Assembly (NCBI GenBank): GCA_027563935.2
Contig: CM050446.2
Location: 28,089,501 to 28,153,500 of the forward strand
Direction of reading: 5' to 3'
Source of the DNA: Costus lasius
Lineage: Eukaryota; Streptophyta; Magnoliopsida; Zingiberales; Costaceae
DNA length: 64,000 nt
Made by a program: the position numbers and the translations under genes
Shown: positions 45,895-56,531 of the stretch, piece after piece
How the letters are laid out: every line of letters begins with the position of its first letter
Numbering within the stretch: position 1 is the first letter of the stretch
The notes under the pieces: generated by a model
What the model was told of the DNA's origin: nothing
Database searches by the model: none
Seen by the model: only the letters and a program-made list of their open reading frames with translations

Positions 45895-47616
45895 TGTTGG
45901 GGTATGCCCTTAAGGCTAATGTTTGAGGCCTTGGGATTGTATAAGTGTCATGTAATAAACTCTTAAGTTTATAAAGGCATGGTTATTATTCAGTTTGTTA
46001 CCTTGTCTGCTGTAATGAGAGTACTTCTGAATAATGTCTCAAAGCTGTTCAGCTAGGCTGACAGGCTATAAGTCCTTAGTCGAGATATCTTGGTGAACAT
46101 GAGACAGCCTTGATATGATTGAGACTAATATGTGTGCTAATCTTATAGGATGCTTCGAGCATGGAATAAGATGAAGACTCATGGGTGCATTGGATGTACT
46201 GGACAGACCCTACTAGGATATTCAATTGCTTGTCACAATGTGAATGATCCTTGTAAGCAACAAGTGGCACATGTCCTTTGACTTGAGATCACTTGTGTTT
46301 CTAAATGATGAATGTCATTATTTTGAGGTAGTTCAATATCATTTGAAAGATAATGATTATAGACTATCTTGGATAATGATCATGAGTCAGGTTAGGACAC
46401 TAGTGATAGATATAGGATTGCCGTCTCCTTGTTCAAGGAGTGTGATGTTCTAAAGGGCCCCCCTATATGAGATGATTGAGATAGTGTATGGCCATACCCA
46501 GATGACTATGTTCATCTGATCTAGTCATGCTCATCGTATTGGAGTTACAAGCTTGACCCGCTTGTCCAATAAGAACATCCAGTGGCAAAGGACACTTGTA
46601 TGCCTAGTGAAACTGAATCACACTTGTGCTATGGGTTGGGTGTAGTCTTGGAAGACTCTTTCCTTTATATCGGGAGACAGTGATGTGTTGCTAGATACCC
46701 CTCACTGATCGTGATAACGTAAGTTATCGTTACCGACATTTAAAGGAAACCCTCAGGGTCACACAATTTGGTGATATGGCTTTCTTTAAGTCAGATCGTG
46801 TGGACTGAATTATTTGGGTTCAGTTTAAAGGGATTTAAACTCTGATTGTAAGTGAGATCTAGCCTGATCATGTTTGATTGATTAGGGCTTGAGATCGGTA
46901 AGCTTCGATCGAGAGAGCAGATGCTAGATCGGTGAGATCAGGAGCATCGAGAGATGAACGGTTAGATCTGAAACCTTAGGGGTTAATATGATCTAGACCA
47001 AGTGGCTTGGGTTAATTGGTCTTTGAACCAAACCTAATTGAACCGGTTCACTAGGGTGAACGCATGGTTCAATTTAAGAGATGTTTTCGGTTGGTTCACT
47101 TAGGGTGAACGCAAGGAATTAAGGGGGCTTTAATGAAGGGGGTTACACATTAAATGGTAACCGTTTCTTTCATTTGATGAGCTCTCTCTCCCTTTCGGTT
47201 GGGATTCGAGAGTGAGAGTTTTTGGCTTGCTCTCACGACGAGGAGAAGGGGAGGACGAAAACAAGAACTCTCGGCCCTAGCATCATCTTATCATCCTACC
47301 ACTCGAGAAGGACAACTTGGCATTTTGCTAGCACAAAAGTTGCGCAAGTTGGAAGCCTTCATCACTTAGTGTGTGTCTTCTAAGGAGAAGATCCCTTTCG
47401 ATCTTTCTTCTTCCAAGCCGCCATCCATCCATGGCATTGGTAAGATCATAACTTGATCTAAAGTTCAATTAAGTTGATCATATAGCTATACCATTTGCGA
47501 TCTTATGAAACCCTAAAAGTCTATGCTTCCGCTATCAAAGTTTTGAATGCGCCCCCCTCTCGAAAGGGGTTCTTACCTTAGGGTTTTCTCGCTCCCCCTT
47601 GAAGGGGATTCCTGCA
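45895..47616 (+). repeat. 5' LTR of COP2 (1722 bp)
   Basis: TGTTGGGGTATGCCC to GATTCCTGCA. Exactly the same length as the 3' LTR (53292-55013); the only difference I found is G to A in the segment AAGTTGCGCAAG (near 47342 versus 54739). Two hairpin palindromes, GTTCAC/GTGAAC, lie at 47046-47061 and 47094-47110. A splice-donor-like CATTG/GTAAGAT lies at 47440. Confidence 0.95.
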
Positions 47617-47618
47617 AT

Positions 47619-47630
47619 TGGTATCAGAGC
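47619..47630 (+). promoter_or_regulatory. Primer binding site of COP2
   Basis: TGGTATCAGAGC, a perfect complement to the 3' end of initiator tRNA-Met, two bases after the 5' LTR. Confidence 0.95.
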
Positions 47631-49386
47631 ATGTTTGGTTTCGGTATGATGCTTATGATTGCTTAATGTATTGTGTTCCATGTTAGATCTAAGTTTTCTC
47701 ATCATGCGAAAGTGCTAGTTGTATGTAGTTTATTGTGGCGCATGTATGAGGTTAACATATGTTGGCGCATGTTTGTTGCTTACATAGTTGCGCTTATTGC
47801 ATGTTATAGTTTTTCTTAAAAACTCAATGAACTTGCGCGCATACTTAGATCTAAGCCCTTGCTATAAACCCTTAGATGGGTTGATAGGGTTGAAAGCTTC
47901 ATCTAGAATGGATCAAACTAGTCTGATCAGACCATCTGACAGCCTAGATGGGTTGACCAGATAGCACCTGTGCGCAAGCATGAGGTGGCTATAGGTTGAC
48001 TGCATCAAAGGTGTGTAGCGAGGTCTGGTTGAGACAACCAATGAACACTCTTGAGTTAGGCCCGGGGTCACACCCGCTTGCCAAAACTCTTGAAGGTGGT
48101 TCAGCCCTTGGCGCATGCATGGTTGACCATTAGGTCAATTCGGGTCAGTTAGGACTCGGTGCATGCAAGGGCACAGGATCTAACTAGATGGATGAGTGGA
48201 TCCCTATCAATGGACCATTGTAAGGTTGTAGGGCACATAAGGAAATTAATATTGATGCCTATGGGGTTTTCAAAAATTTAATTTCTTGATTGGATCACAT
48301 GATGATTGATGCCATGATGCTTGTCTATTTATTCTTATGTGGGCTGCCCATGTTAAATGTGTGCTGTGCTGGGGCCTGCGAGCCTGGAATCAAACTTGTA
48401 AATTATTTTGTGATCTGCGAATCACATTTGTACTTAATTTATAATGTATAATTGACCTGCGAGTCAAACTTGTCTAGATAGATCAAATTGTATTTGATTA
48501 GACAAGAGCACAAAGGCACACATCCAAAAGGGGGCATTCAGCTGGTGGCGCACCTGAGGTGCTCTTGGCGCTAGGGGCCTGGGTTGGACCAGATGAGATG
48601 CAAATGAGCTCAAGTGAAGACTTAAGTAAAATTAAGGTCTTACTAGGGTTCATGGGCTTTTACCACATAAGATCATGCTTTCTATTTATTGCTTAAATAA
48701 TTAGAATTGCATGTGTTTATCTTCTGCTATCACCATAGGACTTGTATGATAGTGAAGAAGATAAAAGACCGTTATAATCCAACGCTAATATATCAAGCAC
48801 GTAATGCCTTCTGACGCGAAACCTCACTGTTCTGACTATCGTTGGAGCCGTGTTGAACCCACTCAGTGGGCACGTCCATCTATCTTCAGACGGTGCGGGA
48901 TTACACCTGCGTGTTACAGAGTAGGGATTTATCCCTTCTCGTTGCTCAGCATAGCACGTGGTGGTCCAGGGAGTAGGTCAGGTCAGCTTGACCATGTAGG
49001 CTACATATGTGGCGCATATGGTAGCACATGGAGGCAGCCATCTGAGGGATCAGAGACTGTGTTGTACCAACTCAGTTGGCACAGTCTGCTGGATTGCCCA
49101 GATGAAGGGGAATTGCACGGGTTGGCGATTGGCTGGGACAGCCTACCAGAAATTAGTGCTTGTCCTCTCTGTGCATCTTATCTCGCCTGAGCGGGACGCG
49201 GAGACCAAGTATGAAATCTGGATCCCATCTCACTAAAAGAGTGTTACTCTTTCGGACTGTTTACTGGATTTTTCAGTCAGATAAAATAGTGAGAAAAGAA
49301 TCTTTCTTAAGTCCTGGAATGATTCTGAACATTGATACTGACCTTGCTGTTCTTGCTTGTTGTAGATTCCTGCAGCAACGAACACC
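47631..49386 (+). other. Untranslated leader of COP2 with hairpins
   Basis: About 1.76 kb, no convincing gene; a 128-codon frame at 48804-49190 is not conserved in the other leaders. Hairpins: 48858-48870 (CCCAC/GTGGG, loop TCA), 48923-48936 (AGGGA/TCCCT), 49067-49079 (CCAAC/GTTGG, loop TCA) and 49181-49196 (TCTCGC/GCGGGA, loop CTGA). A splice-acceptor-like TTCTTGCTTGTTGTAG ends at 49365, 21 bases before the gag ATG. Confidence 0.82.
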
Positions 49387-52300
49387 ATGAGCTTCAATGT
49401 GCGATCCCTACTGGAAAGGGAGAAGTTTGCTGGGCCAAACTTCTCTGACTGGTTTGGACACCTTAAGATCGTTCTTAAGGCAGAGAGGAAACTGTATGTC
49501 CTCGAGACGGCGATACCGCCGCAGCCCGCTCCGAACGCCGCAAGGGCGGTTCGGGATGCCTATGAAAAGCACGTCAATGATAGCATTGATGTCGCTTGCC
49601 TGATGCTAGCGTCTATGACGCCACCGCTGCAGCGTCAGCATGAGGATATGTCGGCTATAGAGATTATAGCGAACCTCAAGATGCTGTATGCTGCACAGGC
49701 GAGGACAGAACGCTATAATCTGACAAAGCTCTTCTTTCAGAGCAAACTGGCTGAGGGGAGCCCAGTGGGAGCTCACGTGCTCAAGATGATTGGGCACAAG
49801 GAGGCTCTGGAGAAACTGGGGCATACCGTCAACCAGGAGCTTGCTGTTGATATTATTCTGCAGTCTCTCCCGCCCTCTTTCGATGCGTTCATCATTAATT
49901 TTAATATGAACAAAATCGATTGCACGCCGGCAGAGCTGCTGAATATGCTCTTGACAACTGAGGAAACTCTGAAGGGAAAGCCTTCAACCTCTGTCTTAAT
50001 GGTTCCTTCAAGGAACAAGAAGAAGGGGAAGAAGGGCAAGGCCCCTGTCAAGAACTACAGCAAGGCACTGAAACAGAAGGTGAAGCGGTCGAAGGACAAC
50101 AGGTGTTTCCACTGTGGCCAGCTGGGTCACTGGAAAAAGGACTGTAAAGCGCTCCAAGGAGATAAGAGGGGAAGCATCGCTTCTGGCTCAGGTATATATG
50201 TGACTGAGGTCATGTTATCTTCTTCTTCTATTTCATGGGTGTTGGACACTGCATGTGGAGTTCACATTTGTTCAAATGTACAGGAACTCAAGAGAAGAAG
50301 ACAGGTGGGACAGCATGAGGTAGACCTACGCGTTGGAAACGGGGCACGGGTTGCTGCTGTTGCTGTAGGAGACTATTTCATTTCTTTACCATCTGGCATT
50401 GTATTAGAATTAAACAATTGTTATTTTGTACCCAGTATTACCAAGAATATTATCTCTATTCCTGCTCTTGTCAGGAAAGGATTTGCCTTTGAATGCAAGA
50501 TTTCAAAGTGTGTTTTATCTTATGATAATATTGTGTATGCAACTGGTTCAATCAACAATGGGTTATTCATGTTGGACATGGAATATTCTATACAAAACAT
50601 TGATAATAAGAAAGCCAAGTATGCTGATGACAGCACCTTGCTATGGCATAGTCGTTTAGGCCATATAAACGAGAAGCGCATTAAGCGGTTGCATGATCAT
50701 GGACTGCTGGGATCATTCTCCTATAAGGAGATTGATACATGCAAAGCTTGTTTAAAGGGTAAAATGACGAAGTCACCTTTTTCTAAGAAAGGTCAAAGGG
50801 CTTCAGGTTTACTTGACCTTATACACAGTGATGTGTGTGGGCCATTTAGTAAACATGCCAGAGGTGGCTATCAGTACTTCATTACCTTTACTGATGATTT
50901 CAGTAGGTATGGGTATGTCTATTTAATGAGACATAAAAGTGAATCTTTTGACAAGTTCAAAGAGTTCAAGAATGAAGTACAAAATCAGTTAGGCCGAAAT
51001 ATCAAGGCACTTCGTTCTGATCGAGGTGGAGAATACCTAAGTCATGCGTTTACTGACTATCTGAAAGAGTGTGGGATTATCTCACAGCTCACTCCGCCAG
51101 GAACACCGCAATGGAATGGTGTGTCCGAGAGGAGAAATAGAACGTTACTTGATATGGTTCGTTCTATGATGAGTCAGGCTACACTTCCATACTCCTTTTA
51201 GGGTTTTGCACTGGAAACAGCTGCAAAGGTACTAAACCGAGTGCCATCCAAGGCAGTTTCTAAAACGCCATACGAGTTATGGTATGGGAAACAGCCTAGC
51301 TTGACATTTATCAGGATCTGGGGTTGCGAGGCTTATGTCAAAAAGCTCGCCTCTGGGAAACTAGAGAGCAGATCTGACAAATGCATCTTTGTCGGTTACC
51401 CTAAGGAAACTAAGGGTTATTATTTCTACGATCCCAAAGAGAACAAGGTTTTTGTTGCTCGGACGGCCATATTTCTTGAGAAGGAATTTCTTCTGCAAGA
51501 GGCCAGTGGGAGAGAAATAAAGCTGGATGAGATTCCAGAGGAAGGACAAAGTAGTCAAGCTCAGTTGGATGAGCCTGAGCCAGTGGATCAGGTTATTGAA
51601 CAACCTGAGGCTCAGATATCACGGGAACCGCGAAGATCGGGAAGGATCCGTCGACAGCCTGAGCGCTATGACGGAGTCTACATCATTGATAATGATGAAC
51701 CCCTCACCTATGCGGATGCGGTCAGTGGACCGGAGTCAGCTAGATGGCTTGATGCTATGCGAGCCGAGATGGACTCCATGTCAGATAACCAAGTCTGGGA
51801 TTTGGTTGATCCGCCTCCGGGAGTAATCCCTATAGGCTGTAAATGGATCTTCAAGAAGAAGATTGACATGGATGGTAATGTGGTTACCTATAAAGGCAGG
51901 CTAGTTGCGAAAGGTTTCAAACAAATCTACGGGATAGATTATGATGAAACTTTCTCACCTGTAGCCATGTTTAAGTCTATTCGGATTCTTTTCGCGATAG
52001 CTGCATATTATGATTATGAGATCTGGCAGATGGATGTGAAGACAGCTTTCCTTAATGGAAATCTGGATGAGGATGTGTATATGACACAACCTGAGGGTTT
52101 CACTAATCCAGCAGATCGTCATAAAATATGCAAGTTAAAGAAATCCATTTATGGATTGAAACAAGCATCTAGAAGCTGGAATATTCGTTTTGATGAATCA
52201 ATCTCTGAGTTTGGTTTCATCAAGAACGAGGATGACCCGTGTGTATATAAGAGGTTTAGTGGGAGCGTAATTACATTCCTAATCCTCTACGTCGATGATA

Positions 52301-53271
52301 TCTTGATCATTGGAAATGATATTCCTGAACTGCATGCTGTTAAAGCATGGTTAGGAAAATGTTTCCAGATGAAAGATCTAGGAGAAGCAGCCTATGTGTT
52401 AGGTGTGAAGATCTACCGGGATAGATCTAAGAGGCTTCTCGGGCTGTGCCAGAGTACTTACATCGATAAGGTCCTGGAGAGATTCCATTTAGAGAATTCT
52501 AAACGTGGATATCTTCCAGTCAGACATGGTCTGAATCTTTCGAAGAGTCAGTGTCCACAAACACAGACTGAGAAAGATGAAATGGACAATACGCCTTATG
52601 CTTCGGCTATTGGGTCCATTATGTATGCGATGTTGTGTACTCGCCCAGACGTCGCTTACGGGTTAAGCGTGACCAGTCGATTCCAAAGTAATCCAGGTAT
52701 GGCGCACTGGATTGCAGTCAAGAACATTATAAAATATCTGCGGAGGACCAAAGATATGTTCTTGATATATGGTGGTCAGGAAGAACTCAGTATAGAGGGA
52801 TATACTGACGCTTCGTTCCAGACGGACCAGGATGATTTCCGATCGCAATCAGGCTATGTTTTTAGCTTGAATGGAGGTGCTGTGGTGTGGAAGAGTTTCA
52901 AACAGTCAACTGTTGCTGATTCCACAACAGAAGCCGAGTATGTTGCAGCCTCGGAAGCATCCAAGGAGGCAGTGTGGATTCGTAAGTTCGTGAGAGAACT
53001 TGGTGTTGTTCCTTCGAGTGCAGATCCTTTGGTTATCTTCTGTGATAACACTGGAGCCATCGCACAAGCAAAGGAACCACGGTCGCACCAGAAGTCCAAG
53101 CACATACAGAGACGGTTTCACTTGATCCGGGAGATCATTGATCGAGGCGAGATCAAAATATGCAAGGTTCATACAGATGACAATCTGGCAGACCCGCTTA
53201 CCAAGCCTCTGGCGCAGCAGAAGCATGAGAAGCACTGTAATAATATGGGTTTGAGATTTCTCAACCATTAG
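49387..53271 (+). pseudogene. COP2 Gag-Pol polyprotein, one in-frame stop
   Basis: A single frame of 1294 codons from the ATG at 49387 to the stop at 53269-53271, interrupted only by TAG at 51199-51201 (codon 605). Gag: N-terminal capsid-like part and zinc knuckle CFHCGQLGHWKKDC (residues 240-253, C-x2-C-x4-H-x4-C). Protease: SWVLDTAC, catalytic Asp 287. Integrase: H421, H426, C452, C455, then Asp 482, Asp 545 and Glu 581 (D-x62-D-x35-E). Reverse transcriptase: GCKWIFKKK, LVAKGFKQ, DVKTAFLNG, and catalytic YVDD at about residues 968-971. RNase H: YTDASF, STTEAEYVAASEA, FCDNTGA, NLADPLTK. All catalytic residues seen are present. The stop falls in late integrase, so Gag and protease could still be made, but reverse transcriptase only by readthrough. 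Confidence 0.93.
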
Positions 53272-53291
53272 ATTAAGTGCAAGTGGGAGAT

Positions 53292-55013
53292 TGTTGGGGT
53301 ATGCCCTTAAGGCTAATGTTTGAGGCCTTGGGATTGTATAAGTGTCATGTAATAAACTCTTAAGTTTATAAAGGCATGGTTATTATTCAGTTTGTTACCT
53401 TGTCTGCTGTAATGAGAGTACTTCTGAATAATGTCTCAAAGCTGTTCAGCTAGGCTGACAGGCTATAAGTCCTTAGTCGAGATATCTTGGTGAACATGAG
53501 ACAGCCTTGATATGATTGAGACTAATATGTGTGCTAATCTTATAGGATGCTTCGAGCATGGAATAAGATGAAGACTCATGGGTGCATTGGATGTACTGGA
53601 CAGACCCTACTAGGATATTCAATTGCTTGTCACAATGTGAATGATCCTTGTAAGCAACAAGTGGCACATGTCCTTTGACTTGAGATCACTTGTGTTTCTA
53701 AATGATGAATGTCATTATTTTGAGGTAGTTCAATATCATTTGAAAGATAATGATTATAGACTATCTTGGATAATGATCATGAGTCAGGTTAGGACACTAG
53801 TGATAGATATAGGATTGCCGTCTCCTTGTTCAAGGAGTGTGATGTTCTAAAGGGCCCCCCTATATGAGATGATTGAGATAGTGTATGGCCATACCCAGAT
53901 GACTATGTTCATCTGATCTAGTCATGCTCATCGTATTGGAGTTACAAGCTTGACCCGCTTGTCCAATAAGAACATCCAGTGGCAAAGGACACTTGTATGC
54001 CTAGTGAAACTGAATCACACTTGTGCTATGGGTTGGGTGTAGTCTTGGAAGACTCTTTCCTTTATATCGGGAGACAGTGATGTGTTGCTAGATACCCCTC
54101 ACTGATCGTGATAACGTAAGTTATCGTTACCGACATTTAAAGGAAACCCTCAGGGTCACACAATTTGGTGATATGGCTTTCTTTAAGTCAGATCGTGTGG
54201 ACTGAATTATTTGGGTTCAGTTTAAAGGGATTTAAACTCTGATTGTAAGTGAGATCTAGCCTGATCATGTTTGATTGATTAGGGCTTGAGATCGGTAAGC
54301 TTCGATCGAGAGAGCAGATGCTAGATCGGTGAGATCAGGAGCATCGAGAGATGAACGGTTAGATCTGAAACCTTAGGGGTTAATATGATCTAGACCAAGT
54401 GGCTTGGGTTAATTGGTCTTTGAACCAAACCTAATTGAACCGGTTCACTAGGGTGAACGCATGGTTCAATTTAAGAGATGTTTTCGGTTGGTTCACTTAG
54501 GGTGAACGCAAGGAATTAAGGGGGCTTTAATGAAGGGGGTTACACATTAAATGGTAACCGTTTCTTTCATTTGATGAGCTCTCTCTCCCTTTCGGTTGGG
54601 ATTCGAGAGTGAGAGTTTTTGGCTTGCTCTCACGACGAGGAGAAGGGGAGGACGAAAACAAGAACTCTCGGCCCTAGCATCATCTTATCATCCTACCACT
54701 CGAGAAGGACAACTTGGCATTTTGCTAGCACAAAAGTTGCACAAGTTGGAAGCCTTCATCACTTAGTGTGTGTCTTCTAAGGAGAAGATCCCTTTCGATC
54801 TTTCTTCTTCCAAGCCGCCATCCATCCATGGCATTGGTAAGATCATAACTTGATCTAAAGTTCAATTAAGTTGATCATATAGCTATACCATTTGCGATCT
54901 TATGAAACCCTAAAAGTCTATGCTTCCGCTATCAAAGTTTTGAATGCGCCCCCCTCTCGAAAGGGGTTCTTACCTTAGGGTTTTCTCGCTCCCCCTTGAA
55001 GGGGATTCCTGCA
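53292..55013 (+). repeat. 3' LTR of COP2
   Basis: TGTTGGGGTATGCCC to GATTCCTGCA, 1722 bp, directly after the purine tract AAGTGGGAGA (53281-53290). It carries the same GTTCAC/GTGAAC hairpin pair at 54443-54458 and 54491-54507. Confidence 0.95.
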
Positions 55014-55018
55014 ATTAG

Positions 55019-55753
55019 GCAATCCATCATATTGCCTTGACTAGGTCTAGGCGCATGGATGGGATTAATGCCTCATATGGCATGATATGGGCGCATATGG
55101 CTGATGCTTGCTTTGGCAAGTCTTAGGCGCATATGGGAGTGGAGATTTAATCAATATATTTGATTGGATAATCTCCTAGAATCATGCCCTAATTGTCAAC
55201 ACTTGCCATTCTCCCCTAACCGCCTCTTGCTCCTATAAATAAGCCCTTGCCGCCCCCTCTCTTCATGATGCTAATTCCTTGGAGGCGTGAAGCATTAGAG
55301 GGCGACGGCTTGGAGAGCTTAGAGCTCTTCTTCTTCCATCAAGGGCGCAAGCATGCTTCTCCTTTTCCTTTCCTTGGCGCAAAGGAACAAGAAGGCTTGC
55401 GGCGTTCTCTTCTCCTTCCATCTCCTTGGCGCATCACATCTTGGTGGTGGCGCAAGTTGCTTGGAGGACTCTCCTAAGGCATGGATCTTCTTCCCGAGGC
55501 TAGCACCGGGCGAGGAAGAAGAAAACTTGAGGAATCCGTGTGTGCGAGACTACAGAGGGCGAACACTTGGGCGCCTTCATCGACATCGGCTTCTAATTGC
55601 TTAAAGGTACTTACTATCACATTGTGTCGACCCCCTCGCAAGAGATCTTCACTGGGTTTTTGGGACTAGCCTGTTTCGGGGACATTCTTCCGCTGCGTAA
55701 AATGTATGTCCATGGCTCTGAAAATTGTAAAATGTCCCCGGGGTTTCCCAACA
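55019..55753 (+). repeat. 3' LTR of COP1, second segment
   Basis: Continues the COP1 LTR after the COP2 target duplication and ends GGTTTCCCAACA, followed by GGAAC (55754-55758), the COP1 target duplication. A TATA box, TATAAATA, lies at 55234-55241. With the first segment the full LTR is 2089 bp. The portion 55019-55284 has no counterpart in the COP1 5' LTR. Confidence 0.93.
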
Positions 55754-55758
55754 GGAAC

Positions 55759-56070
55759 GTCCTCCGCCCACGCGGATTCATCACCGAATGGGTCATAGCG
55801 AGCTGACGCGTTGGCACGCATCTGCAGGGCGGCCAACGGAGGGGGAACACTAAGTGAGGGCGACGCCTTAGTGGGCTTAGCTTTTAGTTCCATGACTTGG
55901 TCTGTGAGGTGTTGGATCGATGACATTAGACACTAAAACAACACCTCCATCGCTTCCAAGTGTGTGGACAGCAACTCAACCGACTCTAACCTAGACAGAG
56001 TACTCTCTTCGGTCGAAACGGGCACTTGGGTAGGGGGGTTATGATATGATGTTCCTGATCTGGTTGTCAT
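55759..56070 (-). pseudogene. gag: Gag of CRM-B, N-terminal part
   Basis: Begins at the ATG at 56070 and continues to the COP1 insertion. It encodes the same start as CRM-A gag (MTTRSGTSYHNPPTQVPVST, then a leucine-rich SVELLSTHLEAMEV-like stretch). An in-frame TAG at 55933-55935 stands at codon 46, the same codon that is TAG in CRM-A. After it the frame is open through MSSIQHLTDQVMELKAKPTKASPSL. The leader 56071-56275 is noncoding. Confidence 0.85.
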
Positions 56071-56275
56071 GATGTGGGTATGGTGCGACTATGCAATGCG
56101 GAGCTAGACAATTGTAGAAAATTTATGTGGAAATTGATTCATCTGATTAATAATTTGTGGAAAAGTTTGAGGAAATTGATTTTGAAAAATCCCCTTTTGA
56201 TTCTAGTGAAAGTTATGAATTGATATGATATGATGCAAGAGACCGGCGGAGCTAGACAAGAGTTAGCTCCAACCT

Positions 56276-56289
56276 GGGCTATGATACCA
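56276..56289 (-). promoter_or_regulatory. Primer binding site of CRM-B
   Basis: Minus strand TGGTATCATAGCCC, the initiator-Met type site of CRM-A (63321-63334) with one substitution. It proves that the sequence to its right (56290 onward) is the 5' LTR of CRM-B. Confidence 0.85.
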
Positions 56290-56531
56290 AAAAAAACTAA
56301 TGCAGCGGATGAATAGGTTGGGGGTCCTTAGATCAGTACAAAGCTTGAAATTCTCACACAAAAAAAACTACCTCCCCCAAGAGAACCCATCTCTCTTATA
56401 TAGACTTCAAGGTGTCTCCTCAAAATGTCTCTTCAAAGTGTCTCTTCAAAATGTCTCTTCAAAGAGTCGCTTCAAAATGCCACTTCAAGGTATCTCTTGG
56501 TATTTCTTGATGGCGTGTCTCTCCTTGTTTG
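56290..56531 (-). repeat. Residual LTR shared by CRM-B and CRM-A
   Basis: The start matches the CRM-A LTR at 63335-63386, then jumps at CAGTACA to the sequence found at 63914 (about 530 bases missing, with TACA at the joint). A minus-strand TATA box, TATATAA, is at 56396-56402. Upstream of it are short tandem repeats of TGTCTCTTCAAA at 56402-56500. After the inserted solo LTR, 58425 continues this sequence into CRM-A integrase. Confidence 0.75.
56402..56500. repeat. Short tandem repeats in the CRM LTR upstream of TATA
   Basis: Five to six imperfect units of about 17 bases built on GTCTCTTCAAAATGTCTC. They lie directly upstream of the minus-strand TATA box, the usual place for LTR enhancer repeats. 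The start of the same series is visible at 63980-64000. Confidence 0.8.

Larger units (their letters stand above)
45895..55013 (+). mobile_element. COP2: young, nearly complete Ty1/copia retrotransposon
   Basis: A 9119-bp element with matching LTRs, initiator-Met primer site (47619-47630), 1.76-kb leader, one polyprotein frame, polypurine tract (53281-53290) and the 5-bp target duplication ATTAG (45890-45894, 55014-55018). It sits inside the 3' LTR of COP1. The polyprotein order protease-integrase-reverse transcriptase-RNase H places it in Ty1/copia; the RNase H end looks Tork/TAR-like, which is tentative. Near-identical LTRs indicate very recent insertion. Confidence 0.95.

Noticed and set aside
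48804..49190. A 128-codon frame in the COP2 leader as a possible extra protein
   Set aside because: It overlaps the conserved hairpins and has no counterpart in the COP1 or CN leaders.
51199..51201. UAG read as tryptophan (recoding) in copia elements
   Set aside because: Most Trp positions in the same elements are ordinary TGG, and the changes fit cytosine deamination, so a code change is not needed.
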